DNA of 64,000 nucleotides, from NCBI GenBank assembly GCA_937864535.1, contig CALMJS010000015.1, positions 62,001-126,000 on the forward strand. Reading direction: 5' to 3'. Under the pieces are notes generated by a model, which was not told where the DNA came from, did not search any database, and saw only the letters and a list, made by a program, of their open reading frames with translations. Source of the stretch: an uncultured Paracoccaceae bacterium (GTDB lineage: Bacteria > Pseudomonadota > Alphaproteobacteria > Rhodobacterales > Rhodobacteraceae). Made by a program: the position numbers and the translations under genes. This document shows, piece after piece, positions 27,888 to 36,995 of this stretch (within the stretch, counting starts at the first letter, position 1; every line of letters begins with the position of its first letter).

Positions 27888-28277
27888 ATGACCAAAGCCC
27901 TGTTGCTGTTGCCCCTAGCCCTGACTGTTGCGGCCTGCGCGACGCCGCGCGAACGCTGTCTCAATGATGCCAATCGCGAATTGCGCGTGATGGCCTCGTT
28001 GATTCAGGAAACCCAGGAAAACCTGGCACGCGGCTATGCGCTGGACACGCGGCAGGAGGTCACGACCATCGAAAAGACCTGCAATGTCCGCCAGCAGGAT
28101 GGCAGCGTCCTGCGCACGCCCTGTCCCGAGGTGATCACCACCGATTACCAAGTGCCTGTGGCGATTGACCTCAATGCCGAAGAGGCCAAATTGCAGTCGC
28201 TGCTACAGCGGCAAACCCAGATGCTGGCGGCGTCACAGGCTGCGGCGCAGCAGTGTATCGCGACCTATCCCGAATGA
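27888..28277 (+). CDS. small lipoprotein of unknown function
   Basis: A 129-residue protein with a signal peptide and lipobox VAAC (cysteine 17). The mature part is mainly helical with conserved-looking cysteines (ERCLNDANREL, KTCNVRQQDG, TPCPEV and QQCIATYPE), which may form disulfides. AAAGGAGA precedes ATG 27888 at ideal distance; the longer frame from 27849 lacks this. It is convergent with the SDR gene, 6 bases apart. Confidence 0.75.
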   Translation: MTKALLLLPLALTVAACATPRERCLNDANRELRVMASLIQETQENLARGYALDTRQEVTTIEKTCNVRQQDGSVLRTPCPEVITTDYQVPVAIDLNAEEAKLQSLLQRQTQMLAASQAAAQQCIATYPE

Positions 28278-28283
28278 TTTGGG

Positions 28284-29087
28284 CTAGTGGACGGCGCAAC
28301 CCACCGGGTCGATCAGGGTGCGGCCGCCGTCCACGGTGATAATCTGGCCGGTGACGAAATCGGACGCATCACAGGCCAGATATTGCACGGCGTCGCAAAC
28401 CTCGACCGGGCTGGCGATCCGGTGCAGCGGCGTATGGGCAAGGATATCCTTGCGATAGTCGTCATGGTCCTTGAGCTTGGTTTTCAGGCTGGCGCTCATC
28501 ACACTGCCAAAGGCCACTGCATTCACCCGAATTCGCTGCGGTGCCAGCGCAACCGCCAGCGAACGCGTCATCTGGTCCGAGGCTGCCGTGGCGATGGAAT
28601 AGGCCATCAGGTCAGGATGGGTGCGCCGTGCCGCGATCGACGACAGGTTGATGATGGTGCCGACAGTGCCCTCTGACTGGCCTTCGGACAGTTTGATCAT
28701 CCGCCGCGCGGTGGCCTGCGACAACCGCAGGGCCATCATCATGTTCTGTTCCATCAGCATGCTGACGCTATCGTCTTCGGGATCGAGAGGGTCCGTCATC
28801 GCCACCTGACGCGCCGCATTGACCAGAATGTCGATCCGCTCGAACGCATCGACGGTCAGCGACAGCAGATTGGTCACGGCCAGTTTTTTGCGCAGATCGC
28901 CCGAAAACATCCGCGCAGGTCCATTATCGGTCACTTCAGAGCCGATCTCACGCTCCAGCGCGGCCTCGTCCATATCGGCAAAGACGACATTTGCGCCCGC
29001 CTTGAGAAAATGTCGGCCAATCGCGAGGCCAACACCATTTGCCGCCCCTGTGATGATCGCGGTTTTGCCTTCGATGGAAAATGACAT
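28284..29087 (-). CDS. SDR-family protein lacking the catalytic lysine
   Basis: A 267-residue Rossmann protein with the classic cofactor motif TGAANGVG (13-20), catalytic-type S150 and Y163, and the C-terminal GQIITVDGGRTL typical of classical SDRs. The active-site YxxxK is here YSIAT (163-167), so the lysine is a threonine. The NNAG motif is replaced by VNAAR. The fold is intact but normal SDR chemistry is doubtful. An AAAGGA site precedes the ATG. It follows the RsmC-like gene and clpS on the same strand. Confidence 0.85.
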   Translation of the reverse strand: MSFSIEGKTAIITGAANGVGLAIGRHFLKAGANVVFADMDEAALEREIGSEVTDNGPARMFSGDLRKKLAVTNLLSLTVDAFERIDILVNAARQVAMTDPLDPEDDSVSMLMEQNMMMALRLSQATARRMIKLSEGQSEGTVGTIINLSSIAARRTHPDLMAYSIATAASDQMTRSLAVALAPQRIRVNAVAFGSVMSASLKTKLKDHDDYRKDILAHTPLHRIASPVEVCDAVQYLACDASDFVTGQIITVDGGRTLIDPVGCAVH

Positions 29088-29117
29088 TGGGTTTTCCTTT
29101 GGGCGGCGGGGCCGCGG

Positions 29118-30083
29118 TTATCTGGCAGGGCGGGAGGCGTGATAGACCTTGAACCCGCCATCGCCGCCGATTTCTTCAACCGTACGGAATTTCTGGCGCA
29201 AAATCGCCTCATAGGGCAAGTGGCGATTGGCCACCATCCAAAGTTGCCCTGTCGGGGTCAAATTGCGGGCGGCTGCTGCAATAAACGCCTGTCCGAGGGC
29301 CGGATCGCCAGCGCGTCCGGTATGGAACGGCGGGTTCATCACGATGCCGCCGTAGGGACGGGCTGCAGCCCAAGTGGTCGCATCTGCCCAATGGAAACTG
29401 GCACGATTGTCCACGACATTCATTCGCGCACAATCGAGAGAGAGCGATTCCGCCTCGACCAGATCGAGCGTTTCGACACCCGGACGTGATAGAACGGCGG
29501 TGGACAGATAGCCCCAGCCCGCACCGAGGTCCGCCATCCGCGACGGTAGCTTGTCCGGCAATACCGACACCAACAGGGCCGATCCGCGGTCGACGGCGCC
29601 ATCAGAAAACACGCCCGCCGTGGTCCAGAACCCATGATCGCCCTGCACGGGGCCGCTGCCGGTCCAGTCCGCAAAGGCCTGCGTTCCGGCAAAGCAGAAC
29701 AGCCGCCCGTGCCCCTTGGAGATGCAGGGGAGATCGCCCAACCGGGCGCGGCAATCCTTGTACAGGCTGTCGATGCCGTCGGTTTTGTGGCCATCCACGA
29801 TCACGAGCGACGCGGTTGCCGCCGCCTCTGCGATCATCGCGCGAGCCAAGGTTTTGGACCGCGGTGCGACCACGATGGTGACGGGGGCCGGAGCCGCGCC
29901 GAGTGTATAGCCCGATGCGGCAAAGGCGGTCGCATCGGGTTTGAACCCTGTGTCGATCTGCACCATGCTGCGCGGCAAGGCCGAGAGATCATAGTCGGCG
30001 CTAGGGCGCATGATTCGAACCGGCCCTTCGGGCAGAACGATCAGCCCATCGGTCAGGGCGGTGGTCAGGCGGGATGTGGACAT
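29118..30083 (-). CDS. RsmC-like rRNA guanine methyltransferase
   Basis: A 321-residue class I methyltransferase with a degenerate N-terminal half and a C-terminal catalytic half, as in RsmC, which methylates G1207 of 16S rRNA. The SAM loop is DLGAGWGYLS near residue 187 and the amide-binding motif is NPPFHTGRAGDP near 245. FWTTAGVFSDGAVDRGS is the conserved family block between them. The exact target is inferred. It lies between clpS and the SDR gene. Confidence 0.82.
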   Translation of the reverse strand: MSTSRLTTALTDGLIVLPEGPVRIMRPSADYDLSALPRSMVQIDTGFKPDATAFAASGYTLGAAPAPVTIVVAPRSKTLARAMIAEAAATASLVIVDGHKTDGIDSLYKDCRARLGDLPCISKGHGRLFCFAGTQAFADWTGSGPVQGDHGFWTTAGVFSDGAVDRGSALLVSVLPDKLPSRMADLGAGWGYLSTAVLSRPGVETLDLVEAESLSLDCARMNVVDNRASFHWADATTWAAARPYGGIVMNPPFHTGRAGDPALGQAFIAAAARNLTPTGQLWMVANRHLPYEAILRQKFRTVEEIGGDGGFKVYHASRPAR

Positions 30084-30105
30084 TTCAGATCAGCGACGGC
30101 GGACG

Positions 30106-30447
30106 TCACTCTTTCTCCATCGTGCATTGCAGGGGATGCTGATGCCTCTGGGCGAAATCCATGACCTGTGCAACCTTGGTTTCCGCAATTTCGTAGGAAT
30201 AAACCCCCACGACAGCGACGCCCTTTTTGTGGACGGTCAGCATCAATTCGAACGCCTGCGCATGATTCATGCCAAAGAACCGCTCCAGCACATGAACGAC
30301 AAACTCCATCGGAGTGTAGTCGTCATTGAGGATCAGAACCTTGTACAGCGGCGGGCGCTTGGTTTTTGGGCGCACGTCAAGTTTGACACCGAAATCGGCA
30401 TCATCATCCTTTCCGCCCTGCGCCATCATCAACGGGTCAGCTCGCAT
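30106..30447 (-). CDS. clpS: ATP-dependent Clp protease adapter protein
   Basis: ClpS delivers N-degron substrates to ClpAP. The 113-residue protein has the core [17 protein letters not shown] and the [17 protein letters not shown] segment typical of the family. Start choice is uncertain (ATG 30447 or the tandem ATGs at 30429); neither has a strong ribosome binding site. clpA is not adjacent in this window. Confidence 0.93.
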   Translation of the reverse strand: MRADPLMMAQGGKDDDADFGVKLDVRPKTKRPPLYKVLILNDDYTPMEFVVHVLERFFGMNHAQAFELMLTVHKKGVAVVGVYSYEIAETKVAQVMDFAQRHQHPLQCTMEKE

Positions 30448-30459
30448 CTGTGTTCTATG

Positions 30460-30489
30460 TTGGATGAAACGATCTCCAAGCTATATAGT
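30460..30489 (+). promoter_or_regulatory. possible sigma-70-like promoter for the HAD gene
   Basis: TTGGAT (30460-30465) and TATAGT (30484-30489) are 18 bases apart, about 60 bases before the HAD start codon. The match is fair and lies in the divergent region with clpS. Confidence 0.35.
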
Positions 30490-30548
30490 AGATCGAGGCT
30501 ATAAGAAAAGCCCGCAGTGCCGAAACCGGCCAAAAGGAAAGCAACGTC

Positions 30549-31241
30549 ATGCCCCATCGTTGGACTATCGCATTCGATGCAGACGACACGCTTTGGCAAA
30601 ACGAGCGGTTTTTCCAGATGAGCCAAGAGCGGTTTGGCGAACTCCTGTCGAATTACGTCGATCCCCATGATCTCAAGGCGCGATTGCTTGAGGCCGAGCG
30701 GCGCAACCTCGGGTTTTATGGCTATGGCGTCAAGGGCTTTACCCTCTCGATGATCGAGACCGCTCTCGAGGTCACGAATGCCGAGGTGCCCGGTCAGGTC
30801 ATTTTGGCCCTGCTGGATATGGGCCGCGATATGTTGGCCCATCCGATCCACCTGATGCCCGGCGTGTCCGAGGTGATCCCTGCTCTGGCGGCTCAGACCA
30901 CGCTGGTTCTGATCACCAAGGGCGATCTGCTGGATCAGGAACGCAAACTGGCCCAGTCGCAGCTGGGCGAGTATTTTTCGTCGGTCGAGATCGTGTCCGA
31001 AAAGACCGCAGAGGTCTATCAGCGGATTTTTGCCCGGTTCGAGACGCCGCGGGTCATGATGGTCGGCAATTCACTGCGCTCTGACGTGATCCCCGCGCTG
31101 GAGGCAGGCGCCTGGGGCGTCTATGTTCCTGCGGATGTAACCTGGGAACTGGAGCACGCGGAGATGCCCGATCACCCCCGTTTTTGCCAGATAAATAACA
31201 TAGGTGACCTACCCGAAGTGATAGGTCGCCTAAACAAATAG
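30549..31241 (+). CDS. HAD-family hydrolase
   Basis: A 230-residue phosphatase-like protein. Motif I is FDADDTLW (nucleophile D10, D12), motif II is in LVLITKGD, motif III lysine is in SEKTAEVYQ and motif IV is GNSLRSDVIPA. A helical cap lies between motifs I and II. The substrate is unknown; the N-terminal FDADDTLW resembles pyrophosphatase/phosphoglycolate-like members. AAAGGAAA precedes the ATG. Confidence 0.9.
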   Translation: MPHRWTIAFDADDTLWQNERFFQMSQERFGELLSNYVDPHDLKARLLEAERRNLGFYGYGVKGFTLSMIETALEVTNAEVPGQVILALLDMGRDMLAHPIHLMPGVSEVIPALAAQTTLVLITKGDLLDQERKLAQSQLGEYFSSVEIVSEKTAEVYQRIFARFETPRVMMVGNSLRSDVIPALEAGAWGVYVPADVTWELEHAEMPDHPRFCQINNIGDLPEVIGRLNK

Positions 31242-31435
31242 CGTCGCATTATCAGCGGATATCCCGCATCTGGTAGGGCGATTCGCAAACGATACAAGAT
31301 GTGCCGGGGCTGTGGATGTTCAGTCCTAAGTGGTTATAAATTTAGTGTTTTCGCGTTTGAATGTGTCTGCTACTGTCCCTGCAACCATAAAAGGTGCCAA
31401 AAATCGGCACCACGAGGCAGTAAGAGGCAAGCGAC

Positions 31436-33148
31436 GTGGCAAGTCGTCCAAACGTAGGGTCCCTGAGGGGGCTGCTCTCCGTTGTGGTCATTTTGATGGC
31501 CGCCATTATTCCCGGTCTTGCTCTGGCAGGGTCGAGTGCGACGCTGTCGATGGATGCGCGAACGGGCGAGGTATTTCAGGAAAGCAACGCCGATACGCCG
31601 CTGCATCCGGCCTCTCTGACCAAGATGATGACCCTGTACATCGCGTTTCAGGCGATTGAACGGGGCGAAATTACTGCCGATACTGTGGTCAAGGTGACCT
31701 CTGCCGCCGCCGCCGAACCACCCAGCAAGCTGGGTTTGCGGACGGGTCAGGAAATCCGGATGCGCTATCTGATTCGCGCCGCTGCCGTAAAATCGGCCAA
31801 TGATGCGGCAACAGCGATCGGTATCGCGCTGGAAGGGTCCGAGGCCGCCTTTGCCCGCCGGATGAACCGTATGGCGGCGTCGATGGGCATGACCCGGTCG
31901 TCGTTCCGTAACGCCAATGGCCTGACCGAAACCGGCCACATGTCGACCGCGCGTGATATGGCCATTCTGGGGCGGCACCTGATTTACGACTTTCCGGAAT
32001 ATTATCATATCTTCTCGCGTCGCACGATTGATGCGGGCATGGCGCAGGTGAACAATACCAATCGTCGCTTCCTCGATGCCTATCAGGGCGCGGACGGGAT
32101 CAAGACCGGTTTCACCAATGCGGCAGGTTATAATCTGGTGGCGTCGGCAGAACGTGGTAGCGTGCGGATCATTGCTGTTGTGATGGGTGGCACCTCGACG
32201 CCGAACCGCAACGCCAAGGCCGCAGAGTTGTTGGACATCGGCTTCGCGCGTGCGCCGCGCAGCGCGCGGATCAACCGCCTGGCGCTGCCGCGTTATGAAC
32301 CCGGCAATGGCAATGAACCCGATGTCAGCGTTGCCGTCGGCACGACATCCGGCGAAATCCCTGCCGCTGGCCGAACCATCCGTGTGACGGGTGCGGTGAT
32401 CAGTAGCCCACGCCCGCCGATGCGGTCCGGCTCTTCCGAGGCTATGACAATCGTTGTCGCCGACGCCGATGCCGTATCGCAGGCCGTTGCGGACGCGATG
32501 ACCGTCGCCGCCGAATCGACCGAAGAACCCGAGGACGAGGCAGTCGAGGTTGCCGTTGCCGAAGTGACAACCGCCACGGTCACCTTTGCTGCCCCGCCGG
32601 TCCGACCCGAAACTTTGACACAGTCTGCGGTCGTCATTGCCGAAGTCGCGCCCGAGACCGCGCTTGTCGAGGCCGCCGAAACCGTTGTGGCCGAAATCGT
32701 TGTCGCCGAGGCAGAGCAGGCGACGCCCGAGCCTGTCCAGGAGCAGATTATCGTCGCCTCGGCATCCGCCGCGGTGGCGGCTCCGACCGCTGTGCCTGTT
32801 GTTGATACCGACGTTCTGGACGCGGCAGTGGCGCAGGCGACTGCGACCGCGGTGGTCGCGCCAGCGGTTGCCGAACCGCAGATCGTCACCCGCGTTTCGA
32901 CCTCCGGCGGACGCCATTGGGGGGTCAACATCGGCAGCTTTAATTCCCGGTACGAGGCAGAACGCGTGCAAGTGCGCGTCGCCCTGAGCGAAATGTCGTC
33001 GCTGGACGGCACCCGCCGCACGATCGTCGAGAGCAGCAAAGGCTTTGACGCCAACTTTATGGGCATGACACGTGAAGCTGCGGAACTGGCCTGTCGTCGT
33101 CTTCAGGCCCGCGGGCAGACCTGTTTCATGATCGGCCAAGAGGGCTAG
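31436..33148 (+). CDS. D-alanyl-D-alanine carboxypeptidase with SPOR domain
   Basis: A 570-residue periplasmic peptidoglycan enzyme of the S11 family. A signal peptide ends near residue 31; the penicillin-binding motifs are SLTK (60-63), SAN (120-122) and KTG (223-225). After the peptidase domain comes a linker of roughly 190 residues that is strikingly rich in Ala, Val and Glu, then a C-terminal SPOR domain (about 492-570, from GGRHWGVNIGSFNS) that should bind denuded glycan at the septum. The start is GTG at 31436 with AAGAGG before it. The 194 bases upstream hold no gene and no promoter I can be sure of. Confidence 0.93.
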   Translation: MASRPNVGSLRGLLSVVVILMAAIIPGLALAGSSATLSMDARTGEVFQESNADTPLHPASLTKMMTLYIAFQAIERGEITADTVVKVTSAAAAEPPSKLGLRTGQEIRMRYLIRAAAVKSANDAATAIGIALEGSEAAFARRMNRMAASMGMTRSSFRNANGLTETGHMSTARDMAILGRHLIYDFPEYYHIFSRRTIDAGMAQVNNTNRRFLDAYQGADGIKTGFTNAAGYNLVASAERGSVRIIAVVMGGTSTPNRNAKAAELLDIGFARAPRSARINRLALPRYEPGNGNEPDVSVAVGTTSGEIPAAGRTIRVTGAVISSPRPPMRSGSSEAMTIVVADADAVSQAVADAMTVAAESTEEPEDEAVEVAVAEVTTATVTFAAPPVRPETLTQSAVVIAEVAPETALVEAAETVVAEIVVAEAEQATPEPVQEQIIVASASAAVAAPTAVPVVDTDVLDAAVAQATATAVVAPAVAEPQIVTRVSTSGGRHWGVNIGSFNSRYEAERVQVRVALSEMSSLDGTRRTIVESSKGFDANFMGMTREAAELACRRLQARGQTCFMIGQEG

Positions 33149-33165
33149 ACCCGGGTGTGGGCCGT

Positions 33166-34764
33166 TTACCTGGCCCTTACCTCTAGCGCGGCGCGCAGCA
33201 ATTCGCGGGTGTAATCGGTTTGCGGTGCATCGAAAACCTGGTGCGCCGACCCCGTTTCCACGACATCGCCCTGTTTCATCACGATGATCTGGTGCGATAG
33301 CGCACGGACGACCTTGAGGTCGTGACTGATGAACAGATAGGCTAGCCCGTATTTCTGTTGCAGGTCACGCAGCAGCGCCACGATCTGCACCTGAACCGTC
33401 ATGTCCAGAGCCGAGGTCGGTTCGTCCAGAACCACCAGTTTCGGCCGCAGCACCATCGCCCGCGCGATGGCGATACGCTGCCGCTGACCGCCGGAAAATT
33501 CATGCGGGTAGCGATACATCATCGCCGGGTCGAGACCGACTTCGGCCATGATTTCGGCGACGATCTCCCGGCGCGAACGACTGGGGTCGATATTGTGAAT
33601 GGTCAGGCCCTCGGCGATGATCTGTTCGATGGTCATGCGCGGTGACAGCGACCCAAAGGGGTCCTGAAACACGATCTGCATGTCGCTACGCAGGGGCCGC
33701 ATGTCCTTTTGGCTCAGGCCGTTGACCGGCTTGCCCATGAACACGATGCGTCCCTCGGACTCGATCAGTCGCATGATCGCCAGAGCCAGCGTGGTCTTGC
33801 CCGATCCGGATTCGCCGACAATCCCGATGGTTTCACCGGGGCGTATGGCCAGCGTCGCATCATTGACGGCCTTGATATAGCCGGCTGTGCGGCGCAGCAG
33901 GCCCCGCCGGATGGGAAACCAGATCCGCAGGTTCTCGACCGTGCAGATAGGCGCCTGTGTCGTTGTTACCGGAGCGGGTTCACCGGTGGTTTCCGCCGCC
34001 AGCAGCATCTGGGTATAGGGGTGCTGCGGGTTGGCGAATATCTCGGCTGTGGGGCCCTGCTCGACGATATGCCCGTCCTTCATCACGCAAACCCGATCCG
34101 CGATTTTGCGCACGATGGTCAGATCGTGGGTGATGAACAGCATCGCCATGCCTTCGGACTGTTTGAGATCCTCTAGCAGGTCCAGAATTTGCGCCTGAAT
34201 CGTCACGTCCAGCGCGGTGGTCGGCTCGTCCGCGATCAACAGGTCCGGCCCGTTGGCCAGCGCCATCGCGATCATCACGCGCTGCCGCTGCCCACCGGAC
34301 AGTTCGTGCGGATAGCTGGTCAGCCGGGTTTCCGGGTCGCGAATGCCGACCTTGGTCAGCAGGTCGATGATGCGATCCCGCACCTTGGGGCCGCGCAGAC
34401 CCTGATGCAGTTCGATGGATTCGCCCAGCTGCTTTTCCACGGTATGCAGCGGGTTCAGCGAGGTCATCGGTTCCTGGAATACAAAACTGATGTCGTTGCC
34501 CCGCACCTTCATCAGGTCGCGCTCGGAGGCGCCCACCAGTTCCTGACCGTTGTAGAGGATCGACCCCGCGATATCGGCGTTATCCGACAGCAGCCGCACG
34601 GTGGACAGGGCGGTGACGGATTTGCCCGATCCCGATTCCCCCACCAGCGCGACAGTTTCCCCGCGATGGACCTGAAATGACACGCCGCGCACGGCCTGCG
34701 TGCTGCCGCCGTCCTGACGGAACGACACCTCGAGGTTTGCGACTGAGAGCAGGGGCGCGGTCAT
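33166..34764 (-). CDS. yejF: peptide ABC transporter, double ATPase subunit (YejF-like)
   Basis: A 532-residue protein with two complete ABC ATPase domains. The first has VGESGSGKS (41-49), the second [10 protein letters not shown] near residue 315; each has LSGGQRQR or FSGGQRQR signatures and an [12 protein letters not shown] or [12 protein letters not shown] Walker B. Fused double ATPases are typical of YejF of the microcin C/oligopeptide importer. It overlaps yejE by 4 bases. Confidence 0.92.
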   Translation of the reverse strand: MTAPLLSVANLEVSFRQDGGSTQAVRGVSFQVHRGETVALVGESGSGKSVTALSTVRLLSDNADIAGSILYNGQELVGASERDLMKVRGNDISFVFQEPMTSLNPLHTVEKQLGESIELHQGLRGPKVRDRIIDLLTKVGIRDPETRLTSYPHELSGGQRQRVMIAMALANGPDLLIADEPTTALDVTIQAQILDLLEDLKQSEGMAMLFITHDLTIVRKIADRVCVMKDGHIVEQGPTAEIFANPQHPYTQMLLAAETTGEPAPVTTTQAPICTVENLRIWFPIRRGLLRRTAGYIKAVNDATLAIRPGETIGIVGESGSGKTTLALAIMRLIESEGRIVFMGKPVNGLSQKDMRPLRSDMQIVFQDPFGSLSPRMTIEQIIAEGLTIHNIDPSRSRREIVAEIMAEVGLDPAMMYRYPHEFSGGQRQRIAIARAMVLRPKLVVLDEPTSALDMTVQVQIVALLRDLQQKYGLAYLFISHDLKVVRALSHQIIVMKQGDVVETGSAHQVFDAPQTDYTRELLRAALEVRAR

Positions 34765-35876
34765 TCAAAGGTCTTTCGCGGGTCAAAGGCATCGCGTACG
34801 CCTTCAAAGATAAAGACCAAGAGCGACAGCATGAAGGCAAAGGTGAAAAAGGCGGTAAAGCCCAGCCAAGGCGCCTGTAGATTGCGTTTGGCCTGAAGCG
34901 TCAGGTCCCCCAGAGACGGCGCAGAGGACGGCAAGCCAAAGCCGAGGAAATCGAGGCTGGCCAGCGTGCTGATCCCGCCGGTGATCAGGAACGGCAGCAG
35001 GGTCACCGTCGCGACCATCGCATTTGGCAGCACATGGCGGAACATGATCGTGCGATCCTTGACGCCCAGGGCTCTCGCGGCCCGGACATATTCGAAATTG
35101 CGCGCGCGCAGGAATTCCGCCCGCACCACGCCCACCAGCGCGGTCCAGCCAAAGAGCACGGTGATAAACACCAAGAGCCAGAAAGACTTGCCCAAAATCG
35201 CGACCAGAATGATCATGATATAGAGCGAGGGCATCCCGCCCCAGATTTCGATGAACCGTTGAAAGACCAGATCGACCCAGCCGCCAAAATAGCCTTGGAT
35301 CGCGCCAGCGATGATCCCGACCGCCGACGATACCGCCGTGACGATCAGCGCGAAGAAGATGGACAGTCGGAACCCGTAGATCACCCGCGCCACGACATCG
35401 CGCTTGGTGTCATCCGTCCCCAGCCAATTGGTGTCGCTCGGCGGGGCAGGGGCCACGCCGCGCACATCGACAATGGTATCGTAGGAATAGGGGATCAGCG
35501 GCCAAATCATCCAGCCACGCTGGAAATCAGTCACCTCTGGCGTTTCTCCGGCCAGCACCTGATCACGCAGGCCGGTGGGGTCGTCAAAGCATTCGACCGC
35601 GCCGCCTGTGACGATCAGGCATTGCACCTCGGGCGAGGAATAGACTGCCTCGGTCGGGAAATCGCCGCCAAAGTCACGTTCGGAATAGAAAGACAGCACC
35701 GGCACGCGCCACTCGCCGCGATAATTCACGAGGATCGGTTTGTCGTTGGCAAAAAACTCGGCAAAGAGCGACAGGACAAACAGCCCGCCCAGAATGATCA
35801 GTGACCAGACCGCGCGGCGATTGCGTTTGAAATTGCGCCATCGGCGTTGATTGAGCGGGGATAGGCGCATGGTCAC
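34761..35876 (-). CDS. yejE: peptide ABC transporter permease (YejE-like)
   Basis: A 371-residue inner-membrane permease with one N-terminal span, a periplasmic region of about 110 residues (residues about 50-160) and five later spans. The EAA-like loop is seen in [22 protein letters not shown]. The N-terminal [21 protein letters not shown] patch is typical of the DppC/YejE group. It overlaps both neighbours by ATGA-type junctions. Confidence 0.92.
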   Translation of the reverse strand: MTMRLSPLNQRRWRNFKRNRRAVWSLIILGGLFVLSLFAEFFANDKPILVNYRGEWRVPVLSFYSERDFGGDFPTEAVYSSPEVQCLIVTGGAVECFDDPTGLRDQVLAGETPEVTDFQRGWMIWPLIPYSYDTIVDVRGVAPAPPSDTNWLGTDDTKRDVVARVIYGFRLSIFFALIVTAVSSAVGIIAGAIQGYFGGWVDLVFQRFIEIWGGMPSLYIMIILVAILGKSFWLLVFITVLFGWTALVGVVRAEFLRARNFEYVRAARALGVKDRTIMFRHVLPNAMVATVTLLPFLITGGISTLASLDFLGFGLPSSAPSLGDLTLQAKRNLQAPWLGFTAFFTFAFMLSLLVFIFEGVRDAFDPRKTFE

Positions 35877-36982
35877 CCTCGGCTTTCAAAGTCAATGCGG
35901 GGGTCAACCAGCACATAGGTCAGGTCGGTGATGATGCCGACCACCAGCCCCAAGAGCGAGAACGCGTAGAGCGTGCCAAAGACCACCGGATAGTCGCGGG
36001 CAATCGCCGCCTCATAGCCCATGCGTCCGAGCCCGTCCAAGCTGAACAGGGTTTCGATGATCACAGATCCGCCAAAGAACACCGAGATGAACAGCGCCGG
36101 GAACCCCGAGATCACGATCAGCATCGCGTTGCGAAACACATGGCCATAGAGAACGCGGCGTTCGCTCAGCCCCTTGGCGCGGGCAGTGATCACGTAGTGT
36201 TTGCGGATTTCGTCGAGAAAGCTGTTTTTCGTCAGGATCGTCAGCGTCGCAAAGGCCGCGATGGTCGAGGCGATCACCGGCAGCGTGATGTGCCACAGGT
36301 AATCGACGATCTTGCCCCAGAGCGTCATCTCTTCGAACCCCGGACTGGTCAGCCCGCGCAAGGGGAAAATGTTCAGGCAGACCCGATCATTGAACCAACA
36401 GTTGCCGCCCGCAAAGACCACGATCAGCAGGATCGCGAACAGAAATCCGGGGATGGCATAGGCCACGATGATCGCGCCCGACGTCCAAGTGTCAAAGGCG
36501 CTGCCGTCGCGCACGGCCTTGCGGATGCCGAGCGGGATAGACACCAGATAAGCGATCAACGTGGACCACAGGCCCAGCGTGATCGATACCGGCATTTTTT
36601 CCAGCACCAGATCGACGACGCTGATTTTGCGGAAATAACTCTCGCCGAAATCGAACCGGATGTAGTTCCACATCATTGTCAGGAACCGCTCTAGCGGCGG
36701 TTTGTCAAAGCCGAACCGCTTTTCCAACTCGGCCAGATAGCGCGGGTCGAGCCCCTTGCTGCCGGGATAATTCCCCTGCAATTCGACGCCCGCCGCCTCG
36801 ATATCCACATCGCCGCCGCCACCGGAAATGTTTTCGAACACATCGCCGCGCCCCTCCATACGTGCGAGCACCTGTTCAATCGGGCCGCCGGGCATGAATT
36901 GGATGATGGCAAAGTTCAGAATCATGATCCCGAGCAGTGTCGGGATCACCAGTAGCAGTCTGCGGAGGATATAGGCGCCCAT
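35873..36982 (-). CDS. yejB: peptide ABC transporter permease (YejB-like)
   Basis: A 369-residue permease of the DppB/YejB group. It starts [18 protein letters not shown], has a Gly/Asp-rich periplasmic insert (about residues 45-85) typical of YejB, and the EAA loop [21 protein letters not shown]. Its start is 13 bases after the yejA stop, so yejA-B-E-F form one operon. Confidence 0.92.
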   Translation of the reverse strand: MGAYILRRLLLVIPTLLGIMILNFAIIQFMPGGPIEQVLARMEGRGDVFENISGGGGDVDIEAAGVELQGNYPGSKGLDPRYLAELEKRFGFDKPPLERFLTMMWNYIRFDFGESYFRKISVVDLVLEKMPVSITLGLWSTLIAYLVSIPLGIRKAVRDGSAFDTWTSGAIIVAYAIPGFLFAILLIVVFAGGNCWFNDRVCLNIFPLRGLTSPGFEEMTLWGKIVDYLWHITLPVIASTIAAFATLTILTKNSFLDEIRKHYVITARAKGLSERRVLYGHVFRNAMLIVISGFPALFISVFFGGSVIIETLFSLDGLGRMGYEAAIARDYPVVFGTLYAFSLLGLVVGIITDLTYVLVDPRIDFESRG

Positions 36983-36995
36983 GATCGTTTACGCC

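Noticed and set aside
31370-33139. 589-residue open frame on the minus strand across the carboxypeptidase gene
   Set aside because: It is the antisense shadow of a real gene with signal peptide, SLTK/SAN/KTG motifs and SPOR domain; high third-position G/C keeps antisense frames open. Its His/Arg/Gly-rich composition is typical of such shadows.
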